The notes beneath the pieces are model-generated. The model searched no databases and had not been told where the DNA came from. It saw only the letters and a list, made by a program, of their open reading frames with translations. Position numbers and translations under genes: made by a program. A DNA stretch of 14,295 nt from SZUA-152 sp964401355 (GTDB taxonomy: Bacteria; Pseudomonadota; Gammaproteobacteria; SZUA-152), in assembly GCA_964401355.1 (NCBI GenBank), contig CAYNYJ010000081.1, positions 1 through 14,295 on the forward strand, read 5' to 3'. Positions 1-6,599 of this stretch are shown here, one piece after another. How positions within the stretch are numbered: the stretch's first letter is position 1; each line of letters opens with the position of its first letter.

Positions 1-414
1 TTCATTTTTCCCGTCTTCTAGTATGCCCGCCAGTCGGCTGCGCACCTGGCTGATCATTTGTCCTGTAAAGCAGGCCAGTGTTGACACCATTTCTAAAGGT
101 AGCCGCATTCTCGCTTTACAGTAACCGCCGGTATGTGTGCTACAGACGGGCAAACCGCTAATCAATCGTTTGATTGCCGCATCGTTGACAATGGCCTGAC
201 AAGAACGATCTGAACTCATCACTTGAGCCAGAAACATGGAGAGTGTTTCTGTGGGTGGAAAATCGCGCTCACGATGTGCTGGCAATAACGTTTCCACCTG
301 ATCAAAAAGCGCTGGACTCGTTAAGAGGTTAAAAAAAGCATGGCAATCGCTCTTTTGCGCTTGTTGAATGACACGTTTTTGTTGATGTTTTCGGTTGGCT
401 TGATTACGATTCAT
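1..414 (-). CDS. IS4-family transposase, N-terminal part (cut by window edge)
   Basis: The minus-strand frame from the ATG at 414 stays open for 138 codons and leaves the window at position 1. It begins MNRNQANRKHQQKR and then reads FFNLLTSPALFDQVETLLP, PPTETLSMFLAQ, DRSCQAIVNDA, SGLPVCSTHTGGYCKAR and MRLPLEMV. I recognise this as the N-terminal region of IS4-group DDE transposases of about 400 residues. The catalytic DDE residues should lie in the missing part, so activity cannot be judged. A Shine-Dalgarno-like AAGGA (minus strand, 429-425) sits 10 bases before the start and is partly covered by an inverted repeat (see 418-478). The IS end and any target duplication cannot be fixed from this side alone. 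The family call rests on remembered motif similarity. Confidence 0.85.
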   Translation of the reverse strand, partial: MNRNQANRKHQQKRVIQQAQKSDCHAFFNLLTSPALFDQVETLLPAHRERDFPPTETLSMFLAQVMSSDRSCQAIVNDAAIKRLISGLPVCSTHTGGYCKARMRLPLEMVSTLACFTGQMISQVRSRLAGILEDGKNE

Positions 415-417
415 AGG

Positions 418-478
418 GGCTGGTTCCTTGTGGTGGAATGTTGGTTTGTCGATTGATATCTTATCGCTTGAACCAGCC
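418..478 (-). repeat. Inverted repeat over the IS4 transposase ribosome-binding site
   Basis: GGCTGGTTC (418-426) and GAACCAGCC (470-478) are perfect 9-base reverse complements separated by 43 bases. In the transposase mRNA the second arm takes in the last two bases of the AAGGA ribosome-binding site. The hairpin could therefore reduce translation of transcripts that start outside the element, as is known for IS10 and IS50. The repeat is seen directly; the role is inferred. Confidence 0.4.
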
Positions 479-597
479 TTTTTCTCTTTTTATTTCATGT
501 GCTTATGCTTAAGTAAGTGCCATTCGGGTCAGTCTCGATTGATAGGAAAACTCTCGCTACACTTATCGCAACTAATTATTCAGAGCAGAGTTAAACT

Positions 598-1296
598 ATG
601 GCACGCTTACCCCGTTTTGTAATCCCCGGCCAGCCGCAACATGTCATTCAGCGCGGTAATAATAGCGAAGTTATTTTTGTCAGTGATGACGATTACGGGT
701 TTTATTTGGAAAGTCTTCAGGATGCTTGTAACCAGCATCAATGCGATGTGCATGCCTATGTTTTAATGACTAACCACGTGCATTTGCTAATGACGCCCCA
801 TGTGGAAAATGGCATTAGCAAAGTTATACAAAGCTTGGGGCGGCGCTATGTTCAATATTTCAATTACACCTATGATCGGACAGGTACTTTATGGGAAGGC
901 CGCTACAAGGCCACGCTGATCGACTCTGAGCAGTATCTATTAACCTGTAGCCGATATATTGAGTTGAACCCTGTGCGTGCTCAAATGGTTAATCATCCGT
1001 CGGAGTATCCGTGGTGAAGCTATCAATGTAATGCGCAGGAAAAGGAAAATGCGCTAGTGATTCCGCATCTGTTGTACAAGCGATTAGGCAAGTCATCTGA
1101 TGAGAGACAAAAAGTCTACCGGCAACTGTTTCGGGCACGTATTGCGGATATGACGTTAGAAGAAATCAGAAAGGCTACGAATAAAGCCTGGGTGCTGGGA
1201 AATGACCGATTCAAGGTAAAAATTGAAAAATTAACCGCTCGCCAGGCAGCACCGAAAGCACGAGGAGGGGATCGAAAGTCTGATGGTTCTCAGTAA
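598..1296 (+). pseudogene. REP-associated tyrosine transposase (Y1/HUH), broken by an in-frame TGA
   Basis: The frame from the ATG at 598 encodes a Y1_Tnp-type transposase (RAYT, TnpA_REP). It has the opening MARLPRFVIPGQPQHVIQRG, the HUH metal motif NHVHLL (His60, His62) and the catalytic tyrosine in SRYIELNPVRA (Tyr120). These enzymes nick single-stranded DNA at REP-type palindromes. Codon 140 is TGA (1015-1017) straight after EYPW. Beyond it the same frame continues to 1296 with a normal-looking C-terminal tail (VIPHLLYKRLG, then basic ARGGDRKS). Relatives usually read YPWSSY here, so a single TCA-to-TGA change explains the break. The intact protein would be about 232 residues. The 139-residue upstream part keeps every catalytic residue and might still fold. 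A restart at GTG 1057 would yield only the tail. Confidence 0.85.
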
Positions 1297-1461
1297 TCAA
1301 AAATCAATTGTGTCTGATCCCATTGATCCCCGTTGCAGGGCGATTTCCGCATTATAAGATGATTTCATCTCGGCCTGCGAGTTCAGGTGATGGTGAGCCT
1401 GCGCCAGGCGCGAATGGGTTGCGTACGGGATCCTTGCGCAATATATAGCAAAGTTATCAAA

Positions 1462-1483
1462 GTATATCAATATGTTGATATAC
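1462..1483. repeat. Perfect 9-base inverted repeat, possible operator upstream of icd
   Basis: GTATATCAA and TTGATATAC flank the spacer TATG, giving a 22-base symmetric element. It overlaps the -35 region of the candidate promoter at 1475-1504, where a repressor site would be expected. The half-sites are in the opposite order to an FNR box. Part of it (CAATATGTTGATAT, 1468-1481) recurs at 1610-1623 with one mismatch. Confidence 0.45.
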
Positions 1484-1504
1484 GTGTGTGTATTTATATA
1501 TAAA
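1475..1504 (+). promoter_or_regulatory. Candidate sigma-70 promoter reading toward icd
   Basis: TTGATA (1475-1480) matches the -35 consensus at five of six bases. It is followed by TATAAA at 1499-1504 (18-base spacing) or TATATA at 1497-1502 (16-base spacing). The predicted transcript would start near 1511 and carry a leader of about 200 bases before icd. The match is good, but AT-rich DNA makes chance matches likely. Confidence 0.4.
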
Positions 1505-1609
1505 ACGATGTGCTGGCACTTTACCAACAAGCTTCCATCTGTGGCGCGGACTGGTTAAAGATGACAGAATCTGGCTTAAGCGTATCGGCCCCATTCGCCG
1601 CTAAATTCA

Positions 1610-1625
1610 CAATATGTTAATATTG
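1610..1625 (+). promoter_or_regulatory. Inverted repeat with an extended -10 motif, nearer to icd
   Basis: CAATAT and ATATTG flank the spacer GTTA as a perfect 6-base inverted repeat. Within it TGT-TAATAT (1615-1623) reads as an extended -10 element pointing to icd, although no -35 match lies 17 bases upstream. A start near 1630 would give a leader of about 85 bases. It may be a second icd promoter, an operator, or both. Confidence 0.35.
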
Positions 1626-1714
1626 CTCCCGTTTTGAGCGCTTTCTGACAGCGCGCCGGGCTTGCTTTGGGTCTGTCCGCCATTTGATGCCAATAACCAG
1701 ATAATGGAGTTTTC

Positions 1715-2971
1715 ATGAGTTTTGATAAAATCACTGTGCCCGTCGATGGCGATAAAATTACCGTCAATGCGGATAACAGCCTGAATGTACCCAATCGCCC
1801 TATCGTGCCCTTTATCGAAGGTGACGGCATCGGTGTGGATGTGACCCCGGCGATGCGTACTGCGGTGGATGCGGCGGTGGCCAAGGCTTACGGTGGTGAC
1901 AAATCCATTGCCTGGATGGAGGTGTTCGCCGGTGAAAAGGCCAATAATCTCTATGGGGGCGATGTGTGGCTACCCGAGGAAACCTTGGCCGCAGTGAAGG
2001 ACTACGTGGTGTCCATCAAGGGCCCGCTGACCACGCCGGTGGGCGGTGGTATTCGTTCGCTGAACGTGGCCCTGCGTCAGCAACTGGATCTGTACGTGTG
2101 TCTGCGCCCGGTGCGTTATTACCCGGGTACGCCGAGTCCGCTGAAGCGGCCGGAGTTGACGGACATGGTGATTTTCCGCGAAAATTCCGAGGATATTTAT
2201 GCCGGTATTGAATATGCCGAGGGCACGCCAGAAGTGAAAAAGCTGATTGCATTTTTGCAGGACGAAATGGGCGCGACCAAGATCCGCTTCCCTGAAAGCT
2301 CCGGTATCGGCATCAAGCCTGTGTCCCGCGATGGCACCCAGCGCTTGGTGCGCAAGGCCATCCAGTACGCCATTGATAACGGCAAGGCCTCGGTGACTCT
2401 GGTGCACAAGGGCAACATCATGAAATTTACTGAGGGCGCGTTTAAGGAATGGGGTTATGAATTGGCGAAAAGCGAATTCGGTGCCACTGAAATTGATGGC
2501 GGCCCCTGGTGCAGCTTCAATAATCCCACGAGCGGCAAAGAGATTGTGATCAAGGATGTGATTGCGGATGCCTTTTTGCAACAGATTTTATTGCGCCCGA
2601 CGGAGTACGATGTTGTCGCCACTCTGAACCTCAATGGTGATTATGTGTCTGATGCGCTGGCGGCACAGGTGGGTGGCATTGGCATCGCGCCAGGGGCCAA
2701 TCTGTCCGACACCATCGCCATGTTTGAGGCTACTCACGGCACTGCGCCCAAGTACGCAGGCAAGGATCAGGTCAACCCCGGTTCGCTGATTCTGTCGGCG
2801 GAAATGATGCTACGTCACATGGGCTGGAACGAGGCTGCGGATCTCATCATCAAAGGCATGACCGGCGCCATCCAGGCCAAGACAGTGACCTATGATCTGG
2901 AGCGGTTGATGGATGATGCGACCTTGGTGAGCTGCTCGGGCTTCGCAGATGCTGTGGTTGCCAACATGTAA
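1715..2971 (+). CDS. icd: NADP-dependent isocitrate dehydrogenase
   Basis: This cytoplasmic TCA-cycle enzyme decarboxylates isocitrate to 2-oxoglutarate with reduction of NADP. The 418-residue product matches the E. coli Icd type (416 residues) along its whole length. The substrate loop GGGIRSLNVALRQ contains Ser115, equivalent to the serine phosphorylated by AceK in E. coli, with Arg and Asn contacts nearby. RENSEDIYAGIEY, LVHKGNIMKFTEGAF, IADAFLQQILLRP and NLNGDYVSDALAAQVGG follow in the usual order. HGTAPKYAG supplies the Lys-Tyr pair and TVTYDLERLM the Tyr and Arg that in E. coli recognise the NADP phosphate, so NADP use is expected. GGAG lies 6 bases before the start. No strong terminator is visible after the stop. 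Whether AceK is present in this genome cannot be seen here. Confidence 0.98.
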   Translation: MSFDKITVPVDGDKITVNADNSLNVPNRPIVPFIEGDGIGVDVTPAMRTAVDAAVAKAYGGDKSIAWMEVFAGEKANNLYGGDVWLPEETLAAVKDYVVSIKGPLTTPVGGGIRSLNVALRQQLDLYVCLRPVRYYPGTPSPLKRPELTDMVIFRENSEDIYAGIEYAEGTPEVKKLIAFLQDEMGATKIRFPESSGIGIKPVSRDGTQRLVRKAIQYAIDNGKASVTLVHKGNIMKFTEGAFKEWGYELAKSEFGATEIDGGPWCSFNNPTSGKEIVIKDVIADAFLQQILLRPTEYDVVATLNLNGDYVSDALAAQVGGIGIAPGANLSDTIAMFEATHGTAPKYAGKDQVNPGSLILSAEMMLRHMGWNEAADLIIKGMTGAIQAKTVTYDLERLMDDATLVSCSGFADAVVANM

Positions 2972-3093
2972 TTTTGCCTGCCATTGACTAATTAAGTGGG
3001 CATGTGGTGTCGGTTGGTAGTGGTATTGAATGGTTTGTTTTACCCTCGTGTTAAAGAAGGTAATCGTAATGGGCTTCGACTAGAATTGGGATT

Positions 3094-3411
3094 ATGGGAA
3101 ACAAAGAAACACACCGCGATGACGGCTTGGCGGTACAGGAAGCTCGTCCAAAACTGAAAAAGCCACGGATGTACCAGGTGGTGTTGCTGAATGACGATTT
3201 CACTCCCATGGAGTTTGTGGTACTTGTTTTGGAGCGGTTTTTTTCCAAGGATCGTGCCCAGGCTACACGCATTATGTTGAGTGTGCATACTCAGGGAAAA
3301 GGACTGTGTGGAACCTTTGTGCGAGAGATTGCCGAAACCAAAGTGGCGCAAGTGAATGAGTATGCGCGAAGGAATCATCATCCACTGCTGTGTGAAATGG
3401 AAACGACCTGA
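3094..3411 (+). CDS. clpS: ATP-dependent Clp protease adaptor ClpS
   Basis: ClpS binds proteins with destabilising N-terminal residues (Leu, Phe, Tyr, Trp) and delivers them to ClpA for degradation by ClpAP. The 105-residue protein has a flexible N-terminal tail of about 25 residues, then the core MYQVVLLNDDFTPMEFVV. The residues that line the N-degron pocket are present: Asn33, Asp34, Asp35, Thr37, Met39, Met61, Val64 and His65 (numbering from this start). HTQGKGLCG and IAETKVAQVNEYAR are family signatures. A GGGA lies a few bases before the ATG. Unlike many pseudomonads, no cspD gene separates it from icd. clpA follows after 140 bases. A four-codon open frame (ATG at 3069, TAG at 3081) with a good purine-rich site in front precedes it. 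Confidence 0.97.
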   Translation: MGNKETHRDDGLAVQEARPKLKKPRMYQVVLLNDDFTPMEFVVLVLERFFSKDRAQATRIMLSVHTQGKGLCGTFVREIAETKVAQVNEYARRNHHPLLCEMETT

Positions 3412-3551
3412 ACACTATGGGCTAAACTGTTCGGAGTAACCGACAAAGTGAGTTACAGTGAACTAAAGCAAGCCGGTTTTGATCCGATAAGAATGATAGA
3501 TTTGGAATTGTCAGCAGCCCCATTATTTGGGGACAATGCAGGGAAAAATGT

Positions 3552-5816
3552 ATGTTAAGTCATGAGCTCGAAGTTACCCTTAATCTTGCTTTTCAGGATG
3601 CGCGAGAGCAACGTCATGAATTTATGACAGTGGAACATTTGCTGCTGGCACTCGTTGATAATCCCACCAGCAACAGCGCGCTGCAGGCTTGCGGCGCGGA
3701 TCTTGATGAATTAAAACGCGACCTCACTGATTTTTTACACGAAACGACACCGCTTTTACCGGAAGGTGATGACCGCGAAATTCAACCCACTCTGGGTTTT
3801 CAGCGGGTACTGCAACGCGCAGTCTTTCAGGTGCAATCTTCCGGCAGCAAAGAAGTGACTGGCGCCAATGTGCTGGTGGCTATTTACAGCGAACAGGAAT
3901 CACAGGCGGTCTATTTTCTGGGCAAACAGAATGTCGCGCGTCTCGATGTGGTGAACTACATTGCGCACGGCATTTCGAAAGTGGATGAGGGCGACACAGA
4001 GTCAATCTCCGGGTCTGAAGATGATACAGAGGCTGAAGCATCCGCCAAGAGCCCGCTGGAAAATTACACGACTAACCTCAATCAGCTAGCCATGGCGGGC
4101 AAGATCGACCCCTTGATCGGCCGTAAGGATGAAATTCAGCGTACCCTGCAAGTGCTGTGTCGTCGTCGCAAAAACAATCCCTTGTTTGTGGGCGAAGCCG
4201 GCGTGGGAAAAACCGCTTTGGCGGAAGGACTCGCGAAGCAAATCGTCGATGGCGAAGTGCCCGAAATATTGGCCAACGGGGTTATTTATTCCCTGGATCT
4301 GGGGGCCTTGCTGGCAGGTACCAAATACCGCGGTGATTTCGAAAAACGCTTCAAGGCGGTTTTGGCGCAATTGCACGAAGAAGAGGGCGCGATTCTCTTT
4401 ATCGATGAAATTCATACCATCATTGGCGCGGGCGCCGCTTCTGGTGGAGCGATGGATGCCTCGAACCTGATCAAGCCTGTACTAGCCTCGGGTGAGTTGA
4501 AGTGCATCGGTTCCACCACTTATCAGGAGTATCGCGGCATTTTTGAAAAAGACCGTGCCCTGGCGCGACGCTTCCAGAAAATTGATGTGCCCGAACCGTC
4601 CATGGAAGAGACGGTACAGATTCTCGAAGGCCTCAAATCCCGTTTTGAAGAGCACCACGAAGTGCGCTTTACCCATCAAGCCCTGCGTACCGCTTCCGAG
4701 TTGGCGACACGTTACATCAACGACCGTCATCTGCCGGACAAGGCCATCGATGTTATCGACGAGGCCGGTGCCATCCAGCGCTTGGCGACACCGTCCAAAC
4801 GTAAAAAGACCGTGGGTGTAAAAGATATCGAAGCCGTGGTGGCGAAGATGGCGCGCATTCCGCCCAAGCAGGTCTCCAGCTCCGACAAGGAAGGGCTGCG
4901 CAATCTCGATCGTGATCTCAAATTGGTGGTCTACGGTCAGAATGATGCGGTGGACACGTTGGCGGCAGCGATCAAAATGTCACGCGCCGGCCTGGGTTCT
5001 GAAGACAAACCCATTGGCAGTTTTCTGTTTGCCGGACCCACGGGCGTGGGCAAGACCGAGGTCACGCGTCAGTTGGCCAAGATTATGGGTATTGAGCTGA
5101 TTCGTTTCGACATGTCGGAATACATGGAGCGGCATACGGTGTCACGTTTGATCGGTGCGCCTCCCGGTTACGTGGGTTTTGATCAGGGTGGTTTGCTGAC
5201 CGAAGCGGTTAATAAGCACCCTCATTCAGTGATATTGCTGGATGAAATTGAAAAGGCTCACCCTGATGTCTTTAATTTGTTGTTGCAGGTGATGGATCAC
5301 GGTTCACTCACCGACACTAATGGCCGCAAGGCCGACTTTCGCAATGTGATTTTGGTGATGACCACCAATGCCGGTGCCGAGTCCATGAGTCGGCCGAGCA
5401 TTGGATTCACCCCGCAAGACCATTCCACGGACGTGCTGGAAGCCATCAAACGCACCTTCACACCGGAGTTCCGCAATCGGCTGGATGCGGTGATTCCCTT
5501 CAAGTCGCTGGATCATGTGACCATTTCACACGTGGTCGACAAATTCCTGTTCGAGCTGGAAGTTCAGCTGGAAGACAAAAAAGTGGAATTGCTTGTGGAC
5601 GAGTCGGCACGCCAGTGGTTGGCGAAACATGGTTACGACGAAAAAATGGGTGCCCGACCGATGGCGCGTGTCATCAAGGAACGCATCAAAAAACCTCTGG
5701 CCGAAGAATTGTTATTTGGTCGCCTGTCCGATGGTGGCCGGGTTCGGGTTTCAACCGACGATGACGGCCTGAGCTTCATCATCAATGAAGACGAGGCCGT
5801 TGCCGAGGTGTCGTGA
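3552..5816 (+). CDS. clpA: ATP-dependent Clp protease ATP-binding subunit ClpA
   Basis: This AAA+ unfoldase forms a hexamer that unfolds substrates and feeds them to ClpP. The 754 residues compare with 758 in E. coli. The N-domain that binds ClpS spans about residues 1-143 (HEFMTVEHLLLALVDNP), followed by an acidic linker. The first ATPase module has Walker A GEAGVGKT (214-221) and Walker B with Asp285-Glu286. The second has GPTGVGKT (495-502) and Asp564-Glu565, then the sensor region NVILVMTTNAGAES. The ClpP-docking loop reads Ile617-Gly618-Phe619, where E. coli ClpA has IGL; IGF is the form known from ClpX. AGGGA ends 7 bases before this ATG, ideal spacing. A competing out-of-frame ATG at 3548 is too close to that site. 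The gene converges with infA, and no clear terminator lies between them. Confidence 0.98.
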   Translation: MLSHELEVTLNLAFQDAREQRHEFMTVEHLLLALVDNPTSNSALQACGADLDELKRDLTDFLHETTPLLPEGDDREIQPTLGFQRVLQRAVFQVQSSGSKEVTGANVLVAIYSEQESQAVYFLGKQNVARLDVVNYIAHGISKVDEGDTESISGSEDDTEAEASAKSPLENYTTNLNQLAMAGKIDPLIGRKDEIQRTLQVLCRRRKNNPLFVGEAGVGKTALAEGLAKQIVDGEVPEILANGVIYSLDLGALLAGTKYRGDFEKRFKAVLAQLHEEEGAILFIDEIHTIIGAGAASGGAMDASNLIKPVLASGELKCIGSTTYQEYRGIFEKDRALARRFQKIDVPEPSMEETVQILEGLKSRFEEHHEVRFTHQALRTASELATRYINDRHLPDKAIDVIDEAGAIQRLATPSKRKKTVGVKDIEAVVAKMARIPPKQVSSSDKEGLRNLDRDLKLVVYGQNDAVDTLAAAIKMSRAGLGSEDKPIGSFLFAGPTGVGKTEVTRQLAKIMGIELIRFDMSEYMERHTVSRLIGAPPGYVGFDQGGLLTEAVNKHPHSVILLDEIEKAHPDVFNLLLQVMDHGSLTDTNGRKADFRNVILVMTTNAGAESMSRPSIGFTPQDHSTDVLEAIKRTFTPEFRNRLDAVIPFKSLDHVTISHVVDKFLFELEVQLEDKKVELLVDESARQWLAKHGYDEKMGARPMARVIKERIKKPLAEELLFGRLSDGGRVRVSTDDDGLSFIINEDEAVAEVS

Positions 5817-5880
5817 GTGTTACGCGAGTCGCCTTTGGGTAGAACGGCCGGTAAAGAGATTGGGAAGAAACCGGTAAAAG

Positions 5881-6099
5881 CTAGCGGGCGCGGAAGGTGA
5901 TGCGGCCCTTGGACAAATCGTAGGGCGTGAGTTGCACGGTGACTTTGTCACCCGTGAGAATGCGGATGTAATGCTTACGCATTTTTCCGGAGATGTGGGC
6001 TGTAACCACGTGGCCATTTTCCAATTCCACGCGGAACATAGTGTTCGGTAACGTCTCCGTTACCGTGCCTTCCATCTCGATGCTTTCTTCTTTAGCCAT
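5881..6099 (-). CDS. infA: Translation initiation factor IF-1
   Basis: IF-1 is a one-domain OB-fold protein that occupies the ribosomal A site during initiation, alongside IF-2 and IF-3. The 72-residue product is nearly identical to E. coli IF-1 and has exactly its length. The hallmark stretches are EGTVTETLPNTMFRVELENG, HISGKMRKHYIRI and LTPYDLSKGRITFR. The gene converges with clpA, leaving 64 bases between stops. It is separated from the next minus-strand gene upstream by a terminator (6276-6303), has a candidate promoter of its own (6208-6236), and a GC-rich hairpin in its leader (6166-6193). The ribosome-binding site before the ATG is weak, which is unusual for so abundant a protein. Confidence 0.98.
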   Translation of the reverse strand: MAKEESIEMEGTVTETLPNTMFRVELENGHVVTAHISGKMRKHYIRILTGDKVTVQLTPYDLSKGRITFRAR

Positions 6100-6165
6100 A
6101 TTCTGTTGCTGTACTCTGTTAGTTGTAACCGGGGTGTAAATCTAGGTTGTTTTTGAAAATCGTTG

Positions 6166-6193
6166 GTGCGTCCTGCCTCTTTGGCGGACGCAC
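6166..6193 (-). promoter_or_regulatory. GC-rich hairpin in the infA leader
   Basis: GTGCGTCC (6166-6173) pairs perfectly with GGACGCAC (6186-6193). Inside, GCC pairs with GGC around a TCTTT loop with one bulged base. No run of T follows on either strand, so it is not a standard intrinsic terminator. It lies about 67 bases before the infA start and just after the predicted transcript start. It may stabilise or control the infA message. Confidence 0.5.
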
Positions 6194-6207
6194 GAAATCC
6201 ACGCGGC

Positions 6208-6236
6208 ATAATGCCCTAAAATGAGCCAACTATCAA
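6208..6236 (-). promoter_or_regulatory. Candidate infA promoter
   Basis: Read on the minus strand, TTGATA (6236-6231, five of six to the -35 consensus) is followed by exactly 17 bases and CATTAT (6213-6208, four of six to the -10 consensus). Transcription would begin near 6201 and give a leader of about 100 bases containing the hairpin at 6166-6193. Confidence 0.4.
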
Positions 6237-6275
6237 AGCATATGTCGGTTTCAGCCGGTATAAAGTAACCAGCGT

Positions 6276-6303
6276 AAAAAAACAGAGGCGCGAGGCCTCT
6301 GTT
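6276..6303 (-). terminator. Intrinsic terminator after the 78-residue gene
   Basis: On the minus strand AACAGAGGC (6303-6295) pairs perfectly with GCCTCTGTT (6289-6281) around a 5-base loop. The stem runs directly into seven T residues (6282-6276). It lies about 60 bases beyond the stop of the 78-residue gene, so that gene's transcript should end here and infA should be transcribed separately. Confidence 0.88.
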
Positions 6304-6362
6304 GCTACGGGGGGAGCTTTGGCGTTCGTTTTTATTGTTGGGTGCGTACTCTCAGGTGCTTG

Positions 6363-6599
6363 TTAAGAGCTTACGATTTGCTTCCAGGGTTCGGGGTACC
6401 AACCAACGGTGGGGTGTACCGCGTCCTGTCCAATCACCAATTCCATGCCTAGCAGGGAGGTAACGGCCTCGAAATCATTGGGATTATCCAATTGCTGCTT
6501 CAGGCATTCAAGGTGTGCGTAGTTCATGTACAGCGTGTTCGGGCTGTACCCGTGTTCTTTCTCAAATTGCTGGCTGACGTTGTAGATATAACCCAACAT
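6363..6599 (-). CDS. Small protein of unknown function (78 residues)
   Basis: I do not recognise this family. The frame encodes 78 residues with a protein-like, mixed composition: MLGYIYNVSQQFEKEHGYSP, then NTLYMNYAHLECLKQQL, LLGMELVIGQDAVHPTVGWY and PEPWKQIVSS. It has no signal peptide, membrane segment or cysteine pair, and only one cysteine (Cys33), so it is probably a soluble cytoplasmic protein. The likely fold is an N-terminal helix followed by a short strand region ending in the His-Pro and Trp-Pro turns. AGGGG lies 8 bases before the ATG. A strong terminator follows (6276-6303), which supports its being a real expressed gene. It lies between bpt and infA, 207 bases downstream of bpt, so it may have its own promoter. 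A link to N-degron turnover is suggested only by position. Confidence 0.75.
   Translation of the reverse strand: MLGYIYNVSQQFEKEHGYSPNTLYMNYAHLECLKQQLDNPNDFEAVTSLLGMELVIGQDAVHPTVGWYPEPWKQIVSS

Larger units (their letters stand above)
1297..1714. other. Gene-free region between the transposase pseudogene and icd
   Basis: I see no convincing coding sequence in these 418 bases. The first 35 bases, containing TGTGTCTGATCCCATTG, resemble a tail I remember following many RAYT genes and probably belong to the transposon copy. Bases 1440-1505 are very AT-rich and hold a candidate promoter and a perfect inverted repeat. A second inverted repeat lies at 1610-1625. The last 90 bases are the probable icd leader, ending in GGAG (1705-1708) before the icd ATG. 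The 77-codon minus-strand frame at 1297-1530 spans this low-complexity DNA and shows no protein-like composition. Confidence 0.6.

Noticed and set aside
428..622. A 64-codon open frame between the two transposase genes
   Set aside because: Its composition is not protein-like for this genome, it has no motifs, and it overlaps the IS leader and the RAYT start.
1015..1017. Selenocysteine or programmed readthrough at the RAYT TGA
   Set aside because: No SECIS-like hairpin is evident directly after it, and relatives have serine here. A plain nonsense mutation is simpler.
1397..1409. GCCTG-CGC-CAGGC as a REP element for the nearby RAYT
   Set aside because: It is only 13 bases long, occurs once in the window, and lacks the flanking tetranucleotide and second inverted copy expected of REP or BIME units.
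1462..1483. An FNR site in the icd upstream region
   Set aside because: The FNR box is TTGAT-N4-ATCAA. Here the half-sites are in the reverse order (ATCAA-N4-TTGAT), so the symmetry is wrong.
1970..2581. A 203-codon open frame antisense to icd
   Set aside because: It lies wholly within a highly conserved icd, has no family-like motifs, and its openness follows from icd codon use.
6100..6362. A tRNA-Ser gene between infA and the next gene, as beside infA in E. coli
   Set aside because: There is no cloverleaf, no T-loop consensus and no acceptor stem. The two hairpins are explained as a leader structure and a terminator.
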